Positions 15,774 to 24,144 of a DNA stretch of 64,000 nt are shown here, one piece after another. Origin of the DNA: Oscillospiraceae bacterium (GTDB lineage: Bacteria > Bacillota_A > Clostridia > Oscillospirales > Ruminococcaceae); assembly GCA_004558145.1 (NCBI GenBank), contig SFDQ01000001.1:372001-436000 (forward strand), given 5' to 3'. A program made the translations under genes and the position numbers. How positions within the stretch are numbered: position 1 is the stretch's first letter; every line of letters begins with the position of its first letter. A model generated the notes under the pieces. That model saw only the letters and a list, made by a program, of their open reading frames with translations. It was not told where the DNA came from and ran no database searches.

Positions 15774-17192
15774 TCAAGAGGCAGGCGCAAACTCCGGATA
15801 GGCCAGGGCGGCGGCGTCCGCGATGGCGAACACCAGCCGGGGCGAGAGGGTCTCGGTGAGGCGGATGTCCACATAGACCACCGCGCCGTTTTGCACCGCC
15901 CGCAGGTCGCCCAGGGCGGCGGAGAGGTCCTCGGGGGAGACGGTGTCGGCCACCAGCAGCACGTCCGGGTCGGCGGCGCGGATCTGGTCCAGGTCGTTCC
16001 CGGCGTCCTCGTCGGTGAGGCACTCGGCCCCTGCCAGCCAGTCGGCGGCATCGGGCAGCGGATGACTGAACACCTGCCCCAGCAGCGTCCACTCGGCGGT
16101 GTCCGCCGTGGCGGCGAGGCCGGACAGGTCCGGCAGCAGCAGCGCAGAGGCCTTTTCAGGCAGGGCGGCGTCGTAGGCGGCGAGGGTGCTCTCCAGCCGG
16201 TCGATCACGCCATAGCCCAGGGCGCGGCCGGTCTCGTTGCCCCCCAGCAGCGCCCCAAGCTGGCCGTAGAATTCCCGCAGGGCGGCAAGGTCCGCCGGGG
16301 TGTCCATCTGGATGACCTCCACCCCCGCTTCCTCCAGCTCGGTCTGCACCGGGCCGGCGAGGGGTGTCTGACAGAGGACGTAGTCCGGCGCGAGGGCGAT
16401 GATGTCCTCGGTGCGGGGCAGCAGCGGCGTGCCCACGGTGGCAAGGCCGGTGGAGCGGGCGTCGCAGTATTCGGTGACGGCACAGAGGGCCTCATGCCCT
16501 GGCAGGCTCAGCAGCGCCTCGGTGATCATGGGCGAGAGGCTGACCACTTTTTCCGGTTTTTCGCTCACCAGCCGGTCTCCCACCATGGCGGGCCAGTCCT
16601 GCCCCTCCTTGATTTCGACGGGGGCGGAAGAGGACGGGCCGCCGGGCAGCGTCAGCCCTTCCAGCCGGGCGGGCACATCCAGCGCCCAGCCTGCAAGGCA
16701 CACCACCAGCAGCGCCAGCAAACTACCCAGCACGATGAGGGGCGTGCGGGAGCCGCGCCGCCGACGGGACCAGGAGGCGGCCGCTTTGGGGGCGGCAGCC
16801 GGGGCCGGGCGGGGGGCGGCTTTCGGGACGGTAGTCGGGGCAGTTTTCGGGGCCGAGCCGCCTGTCTTTTCACCGCTGGATGCCGCCGGGGCCTGGGCAG
16901 CTTTCGGGCCCGTGCCGCCTGTCTTTTCACCGGCGGGAGCCGCCGGGGCCGGGCCCGCGGCGTTCCGTCGCAGCTTCACGGGCCGGGACGGGGCTTCCTG
17001 CCGGGCGGGAGTTTCCTGCCGGGCGGGGGCCTCCTGCCGGGGCGCGGCGGAGGCGGCGGGTGCGGCGGGCTTTTTGCCCCGCTTTTCTGCCTTTGCGCCC
17101 CCGGCGCGGAAGACGGTCTTGCCGCCCTGCTGGCGCAGTTCGCCCCCGGAGGGCGCGTCACCGGCCCGGAACACATGTTTTTCTGGCGGCAT
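15774..17192 (-). CDS. Membrane-tethered periplasmic-binding-fold protein with low-complexity tail
   Basis: A 472-residue protein of unusual design. Residues 1-150 are cytosolic, very rich in Ala, Pro, Lys and Arg, with imperfect repeats (PARQEAPARQETPARQEAP, and two GEKTGG units). One membrane helix follows (about 151-171, after SRRRRGSRT). The outer part (about 195-470) is a TroA/FecB-like binding domain: EKVVSLSPMITEALLSL, DIIALAPDYVL, GVEVIQMDTP and a long linker helix. There is no lipobox cysteine and no ABC permease or ATPase nearby, so a transport role is uncertain; a sensor or scavenging role is possible. Upstream on the same strand is a transposase fragment. Confidence 0.75.
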   Translation of the reverse strand: MPPEKHVFRAGDAPSGGELRQQGGKTVFRAGGAKAEKRGKKPAAPAASAAPRQEAPARQETPARQEAPSRPVKLRRNAAGPAPAAPAGEKTGGTGPKAAQAPAASSGEKTGGSAPKTAPTTVPKAAPRPAPAAAPKAAASWSRRRRGSRTPLIVLGSLLALLVVCLAGWALDVPARLEGLTLPGGPSSSAPVEIKEGQDWPAMVGDRLVSEKPEKVVSLSPMITEALLSLPGHEALCAVTEYCDARSTGLATVGTPLLPRTEDIIALAPDYVLCQTPLAGPVQTELEEAGVEVIQMDTPADLAALREFYGQLGALLGGNETGRALGYGVIDRLESTLAAYDAALPEKASALLLPDLSGLAATADTAEWTLLGQVFSHPLPDAADWLAGAECLTDEDAGNDLDQIRAADPDVLLVADTVSPEDLSAALGDLRAVQNGAVVYVDIRLTETLSPRLVFAIADAAALAYPEFAPAS

Positions 17193-17238
17193 GGCGCTCG
17201 CCCCCTTTGCTCAGGATATGCGGCGGCCTTTCAACAGG

Positions 17239-17631
17239 TCACTCGCGGGAGATCTTTTTGAACAGCCGCACCGCCTTCGTCACCTGGCTCTGGGGGATGC
17301 GCCGCCGGAAGGCGGCCATGCTGCGGGCGGAGAAGGGCGCTTCGGTGGTGAAGGCGGGCAGGCCGATGAAGTATTGCAGATAGGGGTCCTCCCGGATGAG
17401 TTCCACCGTCTGCCGGTCGGAGAGGCCCAGCGCCGCCCGGATGACCAGGCTGCCGAAGGCCATGCGCAGGGGCAGGGCCACCGCGCCGCCCTTGCCGAAG
17501 TGGACGGCATACTGCTTTTCCAGCTTCAGCCAGTCGATCTTTTTGGCAAGGCGCACCCAGCGGTTGTCCTCGTCCAGCGCGCCCCCGAAGGGCTGCACGA
17601 AGTCATACACCGTCAACTGCATCTGGGCCAT
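17239..17631 (-). pseudogene. Truncated transposase, N-terminal domain only (IS1182/IS5 type)
   Basis: A 130-residue open frame matching only the N-terminal DUF772-type domain of IS1182/IS5 transposases: IDWLKLEKQYAVHFGKGG, PLRMAFGSLVIRAALGLSD, the QTVELIREDPYLQYFIGL core and a final FRRRI. The DDE catalytic domain is absent and no terminal inverted repeats were seen. The start is the ATG at 17631 or a GTG at 17640; a TACAAT -10 with TG extension lies at 17671-17676. The frame is intact and promoter-bearing, so a retained DNA-binding protein is possible. 46 bases separate it from the binding-protein gene downstream. Confidence 0.7.
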
Positions 17632-17785
17632 CTCGTACACGGCACACCGCCCCTTTCGGCGCTTTTTTCTATTGTACCACAATCCGGCGGCAAAACAAAG
17701 GGCGGGTGAATCGCAGGCGGAGCCGCCGCCCATACTTTTGGTGCGGGGCCGCCCGGCTCCGCAAAAAAAGCAAGGAGAGATGACC

Positions 17786-17968
17786 ATGTACGTTTCGATC
17801 GAGCCCGGCTGCATCGGCTGCGGCCTGTGCGCCTCCACCTGCCCGGCGGTGTTCGAGATGGACGCCGACGGCCTGGCCAAAGTGGCCGTTCAGCCTGTGC
17901 CCGCGGTGGAGCAGGCCGCCCGCGACGCCGCCGAAAACTGCCCGGCGCAGGTCATTCACGCCGAATGA
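17786..17968 (+). CDS. Single-cluster [4Fe-4S] ferredoxin
   Basis: A 60-residue acidic electron carrier. The cluster motif is CIGCGLCASTCP (from residue 9) and a lone distal NCPAQ supplies the remaining cysteine; the second CxxCxxC is missing, as in small single-cluster ferredoxins of Desulfovibrio and Thermotoga. The start is the ATG at 17786, seven bases after AGGAGA. It stands alone between a divergent transposase fragment and a terminator. Confidence 0.92.
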   Translation: MYVSIEPGCIGCGLCASTCPAVFEMDADGLAKVAVQPVPAVEQAARDAAENCPAQVIHAE

Positions 17969-17984
17969 CCCAGGCGGGCACAGA

Positions 17985-18020
17985 AAAAGCCGGTATGACC
18001 CGAAGGTCATACCGGCTTTT
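17985..18020. terminator. Bidirectional intrinsic terminator
   Basis: A 16-base perfect stem (17985-18000 with 18005-18020) around CGAA. A4 and T4 at the two ends allow it to stop both the ferredoxin and the GGGtGRT transcripts. Confidence 0.9.
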
Positions 18021-18048
18021 GCCGTTATTCAGCGGTGAAGCGCGAAGC

Positions 18049-19041
18049 TCACACCTGGCTGGCAGCCACGGCGCAGGCCACGGTGGCGCCCACCATGGGG
18101 TTGTTGCCCATGCCGATCAGGCCCATCATCTCAACGTGGGCGGGCACGGAGCTGGAGCCGGCGAACTGAGCGTCGCCGTGCATGCGGCCCATGGAGTCGG
18201 TCAGGCCGTAGCTGGCAGGACCGGCGGCCACGTTGTCGGGATGCAGGGTACGGCCGGTGCCGCCGCCGGAAGCGACGGAGAAGTACTTCTTGCCGTTCTC
18301 GATGGCCCACTTCTTGTAGGTGCCGGCCACCAGATGCTGGAAGCGGGTGGGGTTGGTGGAGTTGCCGGTGATGGAGACCTCAACAGCCTCCTTCTTCATG
18401 ATGGCAACGCCTTCCAGCACGTCGTTGGCGCCGTAGCACTTCACGGCGGCGCGCTCGCCGTCGGAGAAGGCCTTCTCGCGCACGACCTTCAGCTCGCCGG
18501 TCTTGAAGTCGTAGTCGGTCTCCACGTAGGTGAAGCCGTTGATGCGGCTGATGATATAGGCAGCGTCCTTGCCCAGGCCGTTCAGGATGACGCGCAGCGG
18601 GGTCTTGCGGGCCTTGTTGGCGGTGCGGGCGATGCCGATGGCGCCCTCGGCGGCGGCGAAGGACTCGTGGCCGGCCAGGAAGGCGAAGCACTTGGTCTCA
18701 TCGCGCAGCAGCATGGCGCCCAGGTTGCCGTGGCCCAGGCCCACCTGGCGCTGCTCGGCCACGGAGCCGGGGATGGTGAAGGCCTCCAGGCCCTCGCCGA
18801 TGGCGGCGGCGCAGTCGGCGGCGTTCTTCAGGCCGCGCTTCACAGCGATGGCGGTGCCCAGGGTGTAGGCCCACACGGCGTTCTCAAAGCAGATGGGCTG
18901 CACGCCCTTGACGATGGCATCGCAGTCGATGCCCTTGGCCAGCAGCATATCGCGGCAGGCGTCCAGGCTCTCCAGGCCGTTGGCCTTCAGACACGCCTCG
19001 ATCTTGGGCATGCGGCGGTCCATAGATTCAAAAGTAGCCAT
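18049..19041 (-). CDS. GGGtGRT protein, conserved anaerobe family
   Basis: A 330-residue cytosolic protein of the family named for its motif, seen here as SGGGTGRT (259-265). Other conserved-looking stretches are the GHGNLGAMLLRDETKCFAFL region (103-122), GHESFAAAEGAIG and SYGLTDSMGRMHGDAQFAG. Cysteines at 29, 40, 51, 77, 118 and 202 could serve cluster or thiol chemistry, but no standard binding motif is present. Its gene lies 18 bases after a NifU-like scaffold gene, a pairing recurrent in anaerobes. Function unknown; a role in iron-sulphur or redox chemistry is inferred from the partner and the Rex-like operator. Confidence 0.88.
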   Translation of the reverse strand: MATFESMDRRMPKIEACLKANGLESLDACRDMLLAKGIDCDAIVKGVQPICFENAVWAYTLGTAIAVKRGLKNAADCAAAIGEGLEAFTIPGSVAEQRQVGLGHGNLGAMLLRDETKCFAFLAGHESFAAAEGAIGIARTANKARKTPLRVILNGLGKDAAYIISRINGFTYVETDYDFKTGELKVVREKAFSDGERAAVKCYGANDVLEGVAIMKKEAVEVSITGNSTNPTRFQHLVAGTYKKWAIENGKKYFSVASGGGTGRTLHPDNVAAGPASYGLTDSMGRMHGDAQFAGSSSVPAHVEMMGLIGMGNNPMVGATVACAVAASQV

Positions 19042-19059
19042 TGTGTAACTCCTCCCCTC

Positions 19060-19752
19060 TTACTCTTCCCGCGGGTCGATGTACTTCGCAGCGCCATCGA
19101 ACCGGCCGTAGGTGCCGATGTTCTTCTCGTAAGCGGTCTTGGGGTCCTCGCCGTGGCGGATCGCCTCCAGCATCTTGCCCAGACGCACGAACTGGTAACC
19201 GGTGACCTCGTTGTTCTCGTCCAGAGCCAGCTTCAGGATATAGCCCTCGGTGAGCTCCAGGTAGCGAACGCCCTTGGCCTTGGTGGAGAAGATGGTGCCG
19301 GTCATGCTGCGCAGGCCCTTGCCCAGGTCCTCCAGGCCGGCGCCGATGGGCAGGCCGTCCTCGCTGAACGCGGTCTGGCTGCGGCCGTAGACGATCTGCA
19401 GGAACAGCTCACGCATGGCAACGTTGATGGCGTCGCACACCAGGTCGGTGTTCAGAGCCTCCAGGATGGTCTTGCCGGGCAGGATCTCGCCGGCCATGGC
19501 GGCAGAGTGGGTCATGCCGGAGCAGCCGATGGTCTCCACCAGAGCCTCCTCAATGACGCCCTGCTTCACGTTCAGGGTCAGCTTGCAGGTGCCCTGCTGG
19601 GGGGCGCACCAGCCCACGCCGTGGGTCAGACCGGAAATGTCCTTGATCTCGTAGGCCTTGACCCAGTTGCCCTCCTCAGGGATGGGGGCGGGACCGTGAT
19701 GGGGCCCTTTGGTCAGAGGACACATACGCTCTACTTCATGCGAATAGGTCAT
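19060..19752 (-). CDS. NifU/IscU-like iron-sulphur scaffold protein
   Basis: A 230-residue protein with a NifU-N-like core: C49 in HGVGWCAPQ, C77 in ETIGCSGMTHSAAMAGEI (equivalent to IscU GCGSAIASSSLLTE) and C106 in NTDLVCDAI. The N-terminal 40 residues and the C-terminal 90 (with LTEGYILKLALDENNEVTGYQFVRLGK) are extra to canonical IscU. No cysteine desulphurase or SufBCD lies near, so it is not part of a normal ISC or SUF operon. It is the first gene of a two-gene operon with the GGGtGRT protein, behind a strong promoter and a Rex-like site. Confidence 0.85.
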   Translation of the reverse strand: MTYSHEVERMCPLTKGPHHGPAPIPEEGNWVKAYEIKDISGLTHGVGWCAPQQGTCKLTLNVKQGVIEEALVETIGCSGMTHSAAMAGEILPGKTILEALNTDLVCDAINVAMRELFLQIVYGRSQTAFSEDGLPIGAGLEDLGKGLRSMTGTIFSTKAKGVRYLELTEGYILKLALDENNEVTGYQFVRLGKMLEAIRHGEDPKTAYEKNIGTYGRFDGAAKYIDPREE

Positions 19753-19790
19753 GTTCGTTCTCTCCTTTGCTCTTCGTACTGCAGGCTATA

Positions 19791-19808
19791 TTGTGATTGT
19801 TTGCACAA
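19791..19808. promoter_or_regulatory. Rex-like operator
   Basis: TTGTGA-N6-GCACAA, one base off the Rex consensus TTGTGA-N6-TCACAA. It lies about 10 to 26 bases downstream of the predicted start site of the NifU-like/GGGtGRT transcript, where a bound repressor would block elongation. Rex senses the NADH/NAD ratio in Gram-positive anaerobes. Confidence 0.6.
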
Positions 19809-19823
19809 TGTTCCGCAGTATCC

Positions 19824-19852
19824 ATTATAGGCAAAAAACGCCCCTTTTTCAA
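19824..19852 (-). promoter_or_regulatory. Promoter of the NifU-like/GGGtGRT operon
   Basis: On the minus strand TTGAAA (19847-19852) and a perfect TATAAT (19824-19829) with 17 bases between them. Confidence 0.85.
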
Positions 19853-19975
19853 GGCGTTTTGTCCGGCTTTTGCCGCCGTGCGCCACAAATTTTGCCCCCC
19901 GTTCGCGGCGGTTTTTGGGTGGGCCGCCAATCGTGCAACTTGTTTGGTCATTTCTACAAAATTTTTAGAATTTAA

Positions 19976-20007
19976 TTGTTGCATTTCAACAAAGGCTGTG
20001 ATATAGT
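19976..20007 (+). promoter_or_regulatory. Promoter with dyad operator for the 81-residue protein
   Basis: TTGCAT (19979-19984) and TATAGT (20002-20007) with a 17-base spacer and a TG extension. A perfect dyad, TTGTTG-N5-CAACAA (19976-19992), overlaps the -35, so a repressor site is likely. The regulator is unknown. Confidence 0.7.
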
Positions 20008-20113
20008 ATGGGGCGAGGAAAGCAGGCGGGAGCGCCGCTTTCCGGGAAAGTATGGCGGCAAAAGGCCGCGGGGCCCCGGGCCCCCCACGAACAAGAAAGA
20101 GAGGTCATTTACT

Positions 20114-20359
20114 ATGGATCGCATCAATGTGAACAATTTTGACGTGAGCGCTTTCAGCGAGGTCCTGGCCTCCTGCAAGGGCGATGTCTACATGGTCACC
20201 CCCGAGGGCGACCGCCTGAACCTGAAGAGCAAGCTGTGCCAGATGCTGGGCTTCACCAGCCTGATCAAGGGCGGCCAGATCGCCTCGGCCCAGTTCGAGT
20301 GCACCGACCCTGAGGACGAGAGCCGGCTGTTCCGTTTCAACCTGTTCGGCGAGAAGTAA
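20114..20359 (+). CDS. Conserved small protein of unknown function
   Basis: An 81-residue soluble protein without signal peptide or membrane helix. Readable elements are NVNNFDVSAFSEVLASCKGD, then VTPEGDRLNLKSKLCQMLGF and an acidic ECTDPEDESRLFRFNLF C terminus suggestive of a small beta-alpha fold. Two cysteines plus one in ECTD do not form a known motif. The gene has its own strong promoter, a 107-base leader and a terminator. Function unknown. Confidence 0.7.
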   Translation: MDRINVNNFDVSAFSEVLASCKGDVYMVTPEGDRLNLKSKLCQMLGFTSLIKGGQIASAQFECTDPEDESRLFRFNLFGEK

Positions 20360-20384
20360 AAAACGCGCGGAAAACGCACAAAAA

Positions 20385-20412
20385 GCGGCGGGCCGTTGGC
20401 CCGCCGCCTTTT
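20385..20412 (+). terminator. Intrinsic terminator
   Basis: A ten-base GC stem (20385-20394 with 20398-20407) followed by CTTTTT; A4 on the other side may also stop the converging oxidoreductase gene. Confidence 0.85.
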
Positions 20413-20419
20413 TGTTTTT

Positions 20420-21679
20420 TTATTGCAGCTCCACCGCCGCGCCGCCCGCAAGGCGGCTTTTCTCGGCGGCCAGGGCGATGCGGTGGCTCTCCAGCGAGAC
20501 GTCCAGGCTGGTGAGGCCGGGGCCCGGCTCGCCCCCCAGCATCAGCTCCACGAATGCCTTCACAAGGCCGGCGTCGCCGCCGCTGTGGCCCTCGGCCGCG
20601 TCAATGTGGAACACCTGCGCCGGCTTTCCGAAGGGCGTGAGGGTGATGTCGCCGCTCAAAAGGTCGGCGGAGAGCTCCCCCGCCGTGCCAAGGAAGCGGG
20701 CAAAGCGGGTGTTGTGCTCGGTGAAGCCGGTCATGGTGAAGCCGAAGGTGCTGCCGTCGGTCATCTCCACGTTCACCACCTGATGGTCCACCACGTCGTT
20801 GTCGCAGGCAAACACGCAGCGGCCGTAGGGGCCGGTGCGGATGGCATCCAGCACCGAGTCGTGGGCGGGATGGGCGGCCAACACCTCACAGGGCCAGCCG
20901 TCGTTGCCCGCGTCGATGCCGGTGGCGGCATTGGTGAGGTAGATTTTCTCCGCGTCGAAGGGGCAGTCCGCCTTGGCGGCACAGCCGTCCAGGCACCGGG
21001 CCGCCGCGCCCTTCGGGGCATGGGCGGCGTTGAAGAAGGAGTTGGAGCCGAAGGAGCTCACCCGCTTCGCGCTCTTGCCCGCCAGCCAGAGGTAGAGGTC
21101 CAGATCGTGGCAGCACTTTTGCAGCAGCATGGGGCTGCTCTCGTCGGTGCGGCGCCAGTTGCCCCGCACAAAGCTGTGGGACTGGTGCCAGTAGCCCACG
21201 TTCTCGATGGCCTGCACGGTCATCACCTGCCCCACGGCGCCGCCGTCCAGCAGTTCCTTTACCTTTTTATAAAAGGCGGTGTAGCGCAGCACATGGCACA
21301 CCACCACCCGGCGGCCGGTCTCGCGGGCGACGCGGGCCAGCAGGTCGCACTCCTCCAGACTGGGGGAGACCGGCTTTTCCAGCAGCAGGTCATAGCCCTT
21401 TTCCAGCGCGGGCACGGCCTGGGGCACATGCTGCCGGTCCATGGTGGCGATGACCGCGGCATCCGCCAGCCGGGGCCCGGCCAGCAGCTCCTCCCCGGTC
21501 CTGAAGCACTGCTCCGGGGCAAGGCCCAGCAGCTTTGCCACCTCGTTCCTCTTTTCGTCCACCGGCTCGGCGATGGCGGTGACGCGCACCTTGCCGCCGA
21601 ATTTCAAAAATTCCGGCAGATAGGCGTCCTTGCCCCGGTTGCCAAGGCCGATCAGCGCAACGGTGAATGAGTCTTTCAT
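20420..21679 (-). CDS. Gfo/Idh/MocA family oxidoreductase
   Basis: A 419-residue NAD(P)-dependent sugar or inositol dehydrogenase-like enzyme. The Rossmann motif is ALIGLGNRG (8-16), followed by the family EKP triad (LLLEKPVSPS near residue 100) and the HDLDLYLWL helix near 195 in the C-terminal domain. A cysteine cluster in the middle (CLDGCAAKADCPFD) is an insertion that could bind metal. Monocistronic; substrate unknown. Confidence 0.87.
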   Translation of the reverse strand: MKDSFTVALIGLGNRGKDAYLPEFLKFGGKVRVTAIAEPVDEKRNEVAKLLGLAPEQCFRTGEELLAGPRLADAAVIATMDRQHVPQAVPALEKGYDLLLEKPVSPSLEECDLLARVARETGRRVVVCHVLRYTAFYKKVKELLDGGAVGQVMTVQAIENVGYWHQSHSFVRGNWRRTDESSPMLLQKCCHDLDLYLWLAGKSAKRVSSFGSNSFFNAAHAPKGAAARCLDGCAAKADCPFDAEKIYLTNAATGIDAGNDGWPCEVLAAHPAHDSVLDAIRTGPYGRCVFACDNDVVDHQVVNVEMTDGSTFGFTMTGFTEHNTRFARFLGTAGELSADLLSGDITLTPFGKPAQVFHIDAAEGHSGGDAGLVKAFVELMLGGEPGPGLTSLDVSLESHRIALAAEKSRLAGGAAVELQ

Positions 21680-21753
21680 TTTATCCTTCCTCCCCCTTTT
21701 TTCCTCGTTCCAGTATACACCCTTCCGGCGGCGATGGCCAGCCCGACGGATGC

Positions 21754-21787
21754 AAAAAGGCCGCCGGCTGTTGCCGGCGGCCTTTTT
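21754..21787 (-). terminator. Intrinsic terminator after the SDR gene
   Basis: A ten-base stem (21759-21768 with 21773-21782) with T5 on the minus strand (21754-21758); A/T runs on both sides make it potentially bidirectional. Confidence 0.85.
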
Positions 21788-21814
21788 GTGTATGTCCGTT
21801 TAGAAGAAGATAAC

Positions 21815-22612
21815 TTAGTTGGTGCCGATGGACATGGTCTCGGGCAGGGTGCTGCCGCCGTCGATGACGATCTGAGAACCAGTCAGGTAGCTGGACTCGT
21901 CGCTGCCCAGGAAGGCGAACAGCTCGCCGACCTCGATGGGCTTCGCCAGACGCTTCATGGGCACGCCCACAGCGATGTCGTTGATGGCGCTCTCGGGATC
22001 GTTGGGGTTGGACTCCATGGCCATCTTCTCGACCATCGGGGTGCGGGCATAGCCCAGCTGAGAGCAGTTCACGCGGATGTTGCGGGAGGCATATTCCACA
22101 GCCAGGCACTTGGTCAGACCGACCAGAGCAGCCTTGGTCATGGCGTAAGCGGCCTCGCCGGCGTCGGCCACGATGTCACCGGTGACGGAGGAGGCGATGA
22201 CGATGTTGCCGCCGCCCTGCTTGAGCATGTAAGGAACAACGGCCTTGCAGGTGTTCCAAACGCCCTTGATGTTCACGTCGATGTGGAAATCGCGGGTCTT
22301 GTCGTCCATCTCCTCGAAGGGAGCCAGGCGGCAAACGCCGGCGTTGCAGCAGGCAACGTTGATCTCGCCGAAGGTGTCAACGCCCTTCTTGGCGGCGGCG
22401 TCCATCTGCTCGCGGTCAGCAACGTTGGCCACAACGGTCACGATCTCGCTGCCGTACTCCTTGCGCAGCTTCTCAGCGGTCTCTTCCACACGGGGATCCA
22501 GGTCCACCATGATCAGTTTGGCGCCGTACTTGGCATAAGCGGTGGCGATACCCTCGCCCAGACCCACGGCAGCGCCGGTGATCAGTGCAACTTTACCATC
22601 CAATTTAGCCAT
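21815..22612 (-). CDS. Short-chain dehydrogenase/reductase
   Basis: A 265-residue SDR. The cofactor loop is TGAAVGLGEGIA (from about 13), D at VDLD favours NAD, CCNAG is the variant of NNAG, the catalytic serine lies in IASSVTGD, and the active-site tyrosine and lysine are in AYAMTKAAL. The C terminus has the common LGSDESSYLTGSQIVIDGG. The start used is the ATG at 22612, eight bases after AGGAGA; an upstream ATG at 22645 lacks a site. It follows two amino-acid permeases (67-base gap), so its substrate may be derived from their cargo. Confidence 0.9.
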   Translation of the reverse strand: MAKLDGKVALITGAAVGLGEGIATAYAKYGAKLIMVDLDPRVEETAEKLRKEYGSEIVTVVANVADREQMDAAAKKGVDTFGEINVACCNAGVCRLAPFEEMDDKTRDFHIDVNIKGVWNTCKAVVPYMLKQGGGNIVIASSVTGDIVADAGEAAYAMTKAALVGLTKCLAVEYASRNIRVNCSQLGYARTPMVEKMAMESNPNDPESAINDIAVGVPMKRLAKPIEVGELFAFLGSDESSYLTGSQIVIDGGSTLPETMSIGTN

Positions 22613-22678
22613 TTTAAGTCTCTCCTTTTCTGTTGTATAAGCCATGCGGCTTCAAAAAGCCGCCCGGTTACGATGGGA

Positions 22679-24100
22679 TCAATACTCCTTGGTGCCAGCC
22701 ACCGTTTCGATGGTGACCTTGTGCTTCTTCCAGTTCACCAGCACCATCCACAGCCACAGCAAAGCGCCGATGCCGATGTAGATGCCGAAGCTCTTCCAGG
22801 AGCCAGCGCTCTGGCCCAGGGTGCAGAAGAAAGCGATGACCACGGAGATGATGAGCGCCAGCACCCGGGTGAAGTTGCCGCCCTTGAGTTTGTAGGGAGA
22901 CACCAGCTCGGGGTGGTTCTTGTGGATGCGCATGGCGCTGATCATGGTGATCGCGTAGGCGCAGGCGCAGCCGAAGCTCATCAGGTTGAAGAAGTCGTTC
23001 ATAAAGGTGGTGGCGTTCTGCAGAAGCAGGAACACCAGCGAGATGGCCAGCAGCAGGATGTTGGGCAGGATGGGCTGCTGATGCCGGTTGACCTTGGTGA
23101 ACACCTTGGGCAGGAAGTTGTTCTCGCCCATGGCGTACATCAGGCGCACGGTGCTCAGCCAGAAGCCCAGCAGGCAGGTGCCGATGGCGCACAGGATCGC
23201 CGCGATGCCGAACACCACAGCAAACACGCCCCAGCCGCCGCCCAGCTGCTCCATCATGGTGATAGCCAGGAAGCCGCCCACCGCGGCGCCGCCTTCCTCC
23301 ACCAGGGGCTGCACAGGCATGCCGCCCAGGCCGAAGAAGAACAGCGCGTAGATGATGCCGCAGGTGACGATGGAACCCAGAATGGCCTTGTTGGAGTCCT
23401 TGATGGGGAAGTCGCCTTCCTCCACCATCTGGGGCACCGTCTCAAATCCGAAGAAGGGGGTGATCAGCAGAGCCATGCCGATGATCCAGCCGGGGATGCC
23501 GAAGTGGCCTTCCACCTGGGTGTAGAAGAAGTTCTGGAAGTTATCCCAGCTCCACACGCCGGAGAACAGGAAGGCGACGGTGGCGACCAGGCAGCCGCCG
23601 ATGGCGAACATCAGCATGTACAGCTGGATCTTGCCGGCGATCTCCACGTTCTGCAGGCTTAGGATGCAGTAGCCCACCAGAGAGACCAGGGCCACCACCT
23701 CGATCAGCAAAAAGCTGGTGGGAACGTGCAGCACATGGAACAGCCACTGCACGATGGCCATGACCGCAGAAGGCGGCACCGCGATCCAGGCGGCCATGAT
23801 CAGCCACGAGGAGAAGAAGCCCACATGCTTGTTGATGCCCACAGTGTTGTAGATGAGCTCACCGCCCGCCTTGGGGAAGAGGGGCGCCAGCTCGCAGTAC
23901 ACCATGGCGATGGGCAGGATCAGAAGGGTCATCAGCGCGAAACCCAGGAAGGTGCCCGCGCCGCAGTACTCGTAGAAGATGGTGTCCCAGTAGCCGATGA
24001 AGGTGAAGATGGCGCCCGCCGCGATGGCGTAAACATAGACAAGGCGCAGGCTCTTCTTCAGGCCGGTAGGCTGGGTCTCCACATTGTTCTGTTCAGGCAT
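22679..24100 (-). CDS. APC-family amino acid permease (second copy)
   Basis: A 473-residue transporter with about 12 membrane helices, closely related to its upstream neighbour: shared segments ELIYNTVGINKHVGF, MVEEGDFPIKDSNKA, GFETVPQ and LMSFGCACAYAITMI. It lies 44 bases downstream of the other permease and probably arose by tandem duplication. Substrate unknown; similarity to glutamate/GABA-type carriers is only general. Confidence 0.85.
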   Translation of the reverse strand: MPEQNNVETQPTGLKKSLRLVYVYAIAAGAIFTFIGYWDTIFYEYCGAGTFLGFALMTLLILPIAMVYCELAPLFPKAGGELIYNTVGINKHVGFFSSWLIMAAWIAVPPSAVMAIVQWLFHVLHVPTSFLLIEVVALVSLVGYCILSLQNVEIAGKIQLYMLMFAIGGCLVATVAFLFSGVWSWDNFQNFFYTQVEGHFGIPGWIIGMALLITPFFGFETVPQMVEEGDFPIKDSNKAILGSIVTCGIIYALFFFGLGGMPVQPLVEEGGAAVGGFLAITMMEQLGGGWGVFAVVFGIAAILCAIGTCLLGFWLSTVRLMYAMGENNFLPKVFTKVNRHQQPILPNILLLAISLVFLLLQNATTFMNDFFNLMSFGCACAYAITMISAMRIHKNHPELVSPYKLKGGNFTRVLALIISVVIAFFCTLGQSAGSWKSFGIYIGIGALLWLWMVLVNWKKHKVTIETVAGTKEY

Positions 24101-24144
24101 TCTATATCACTCCGTCTCGTTGTCTTGTGTTCAAAAAGCGGAGC

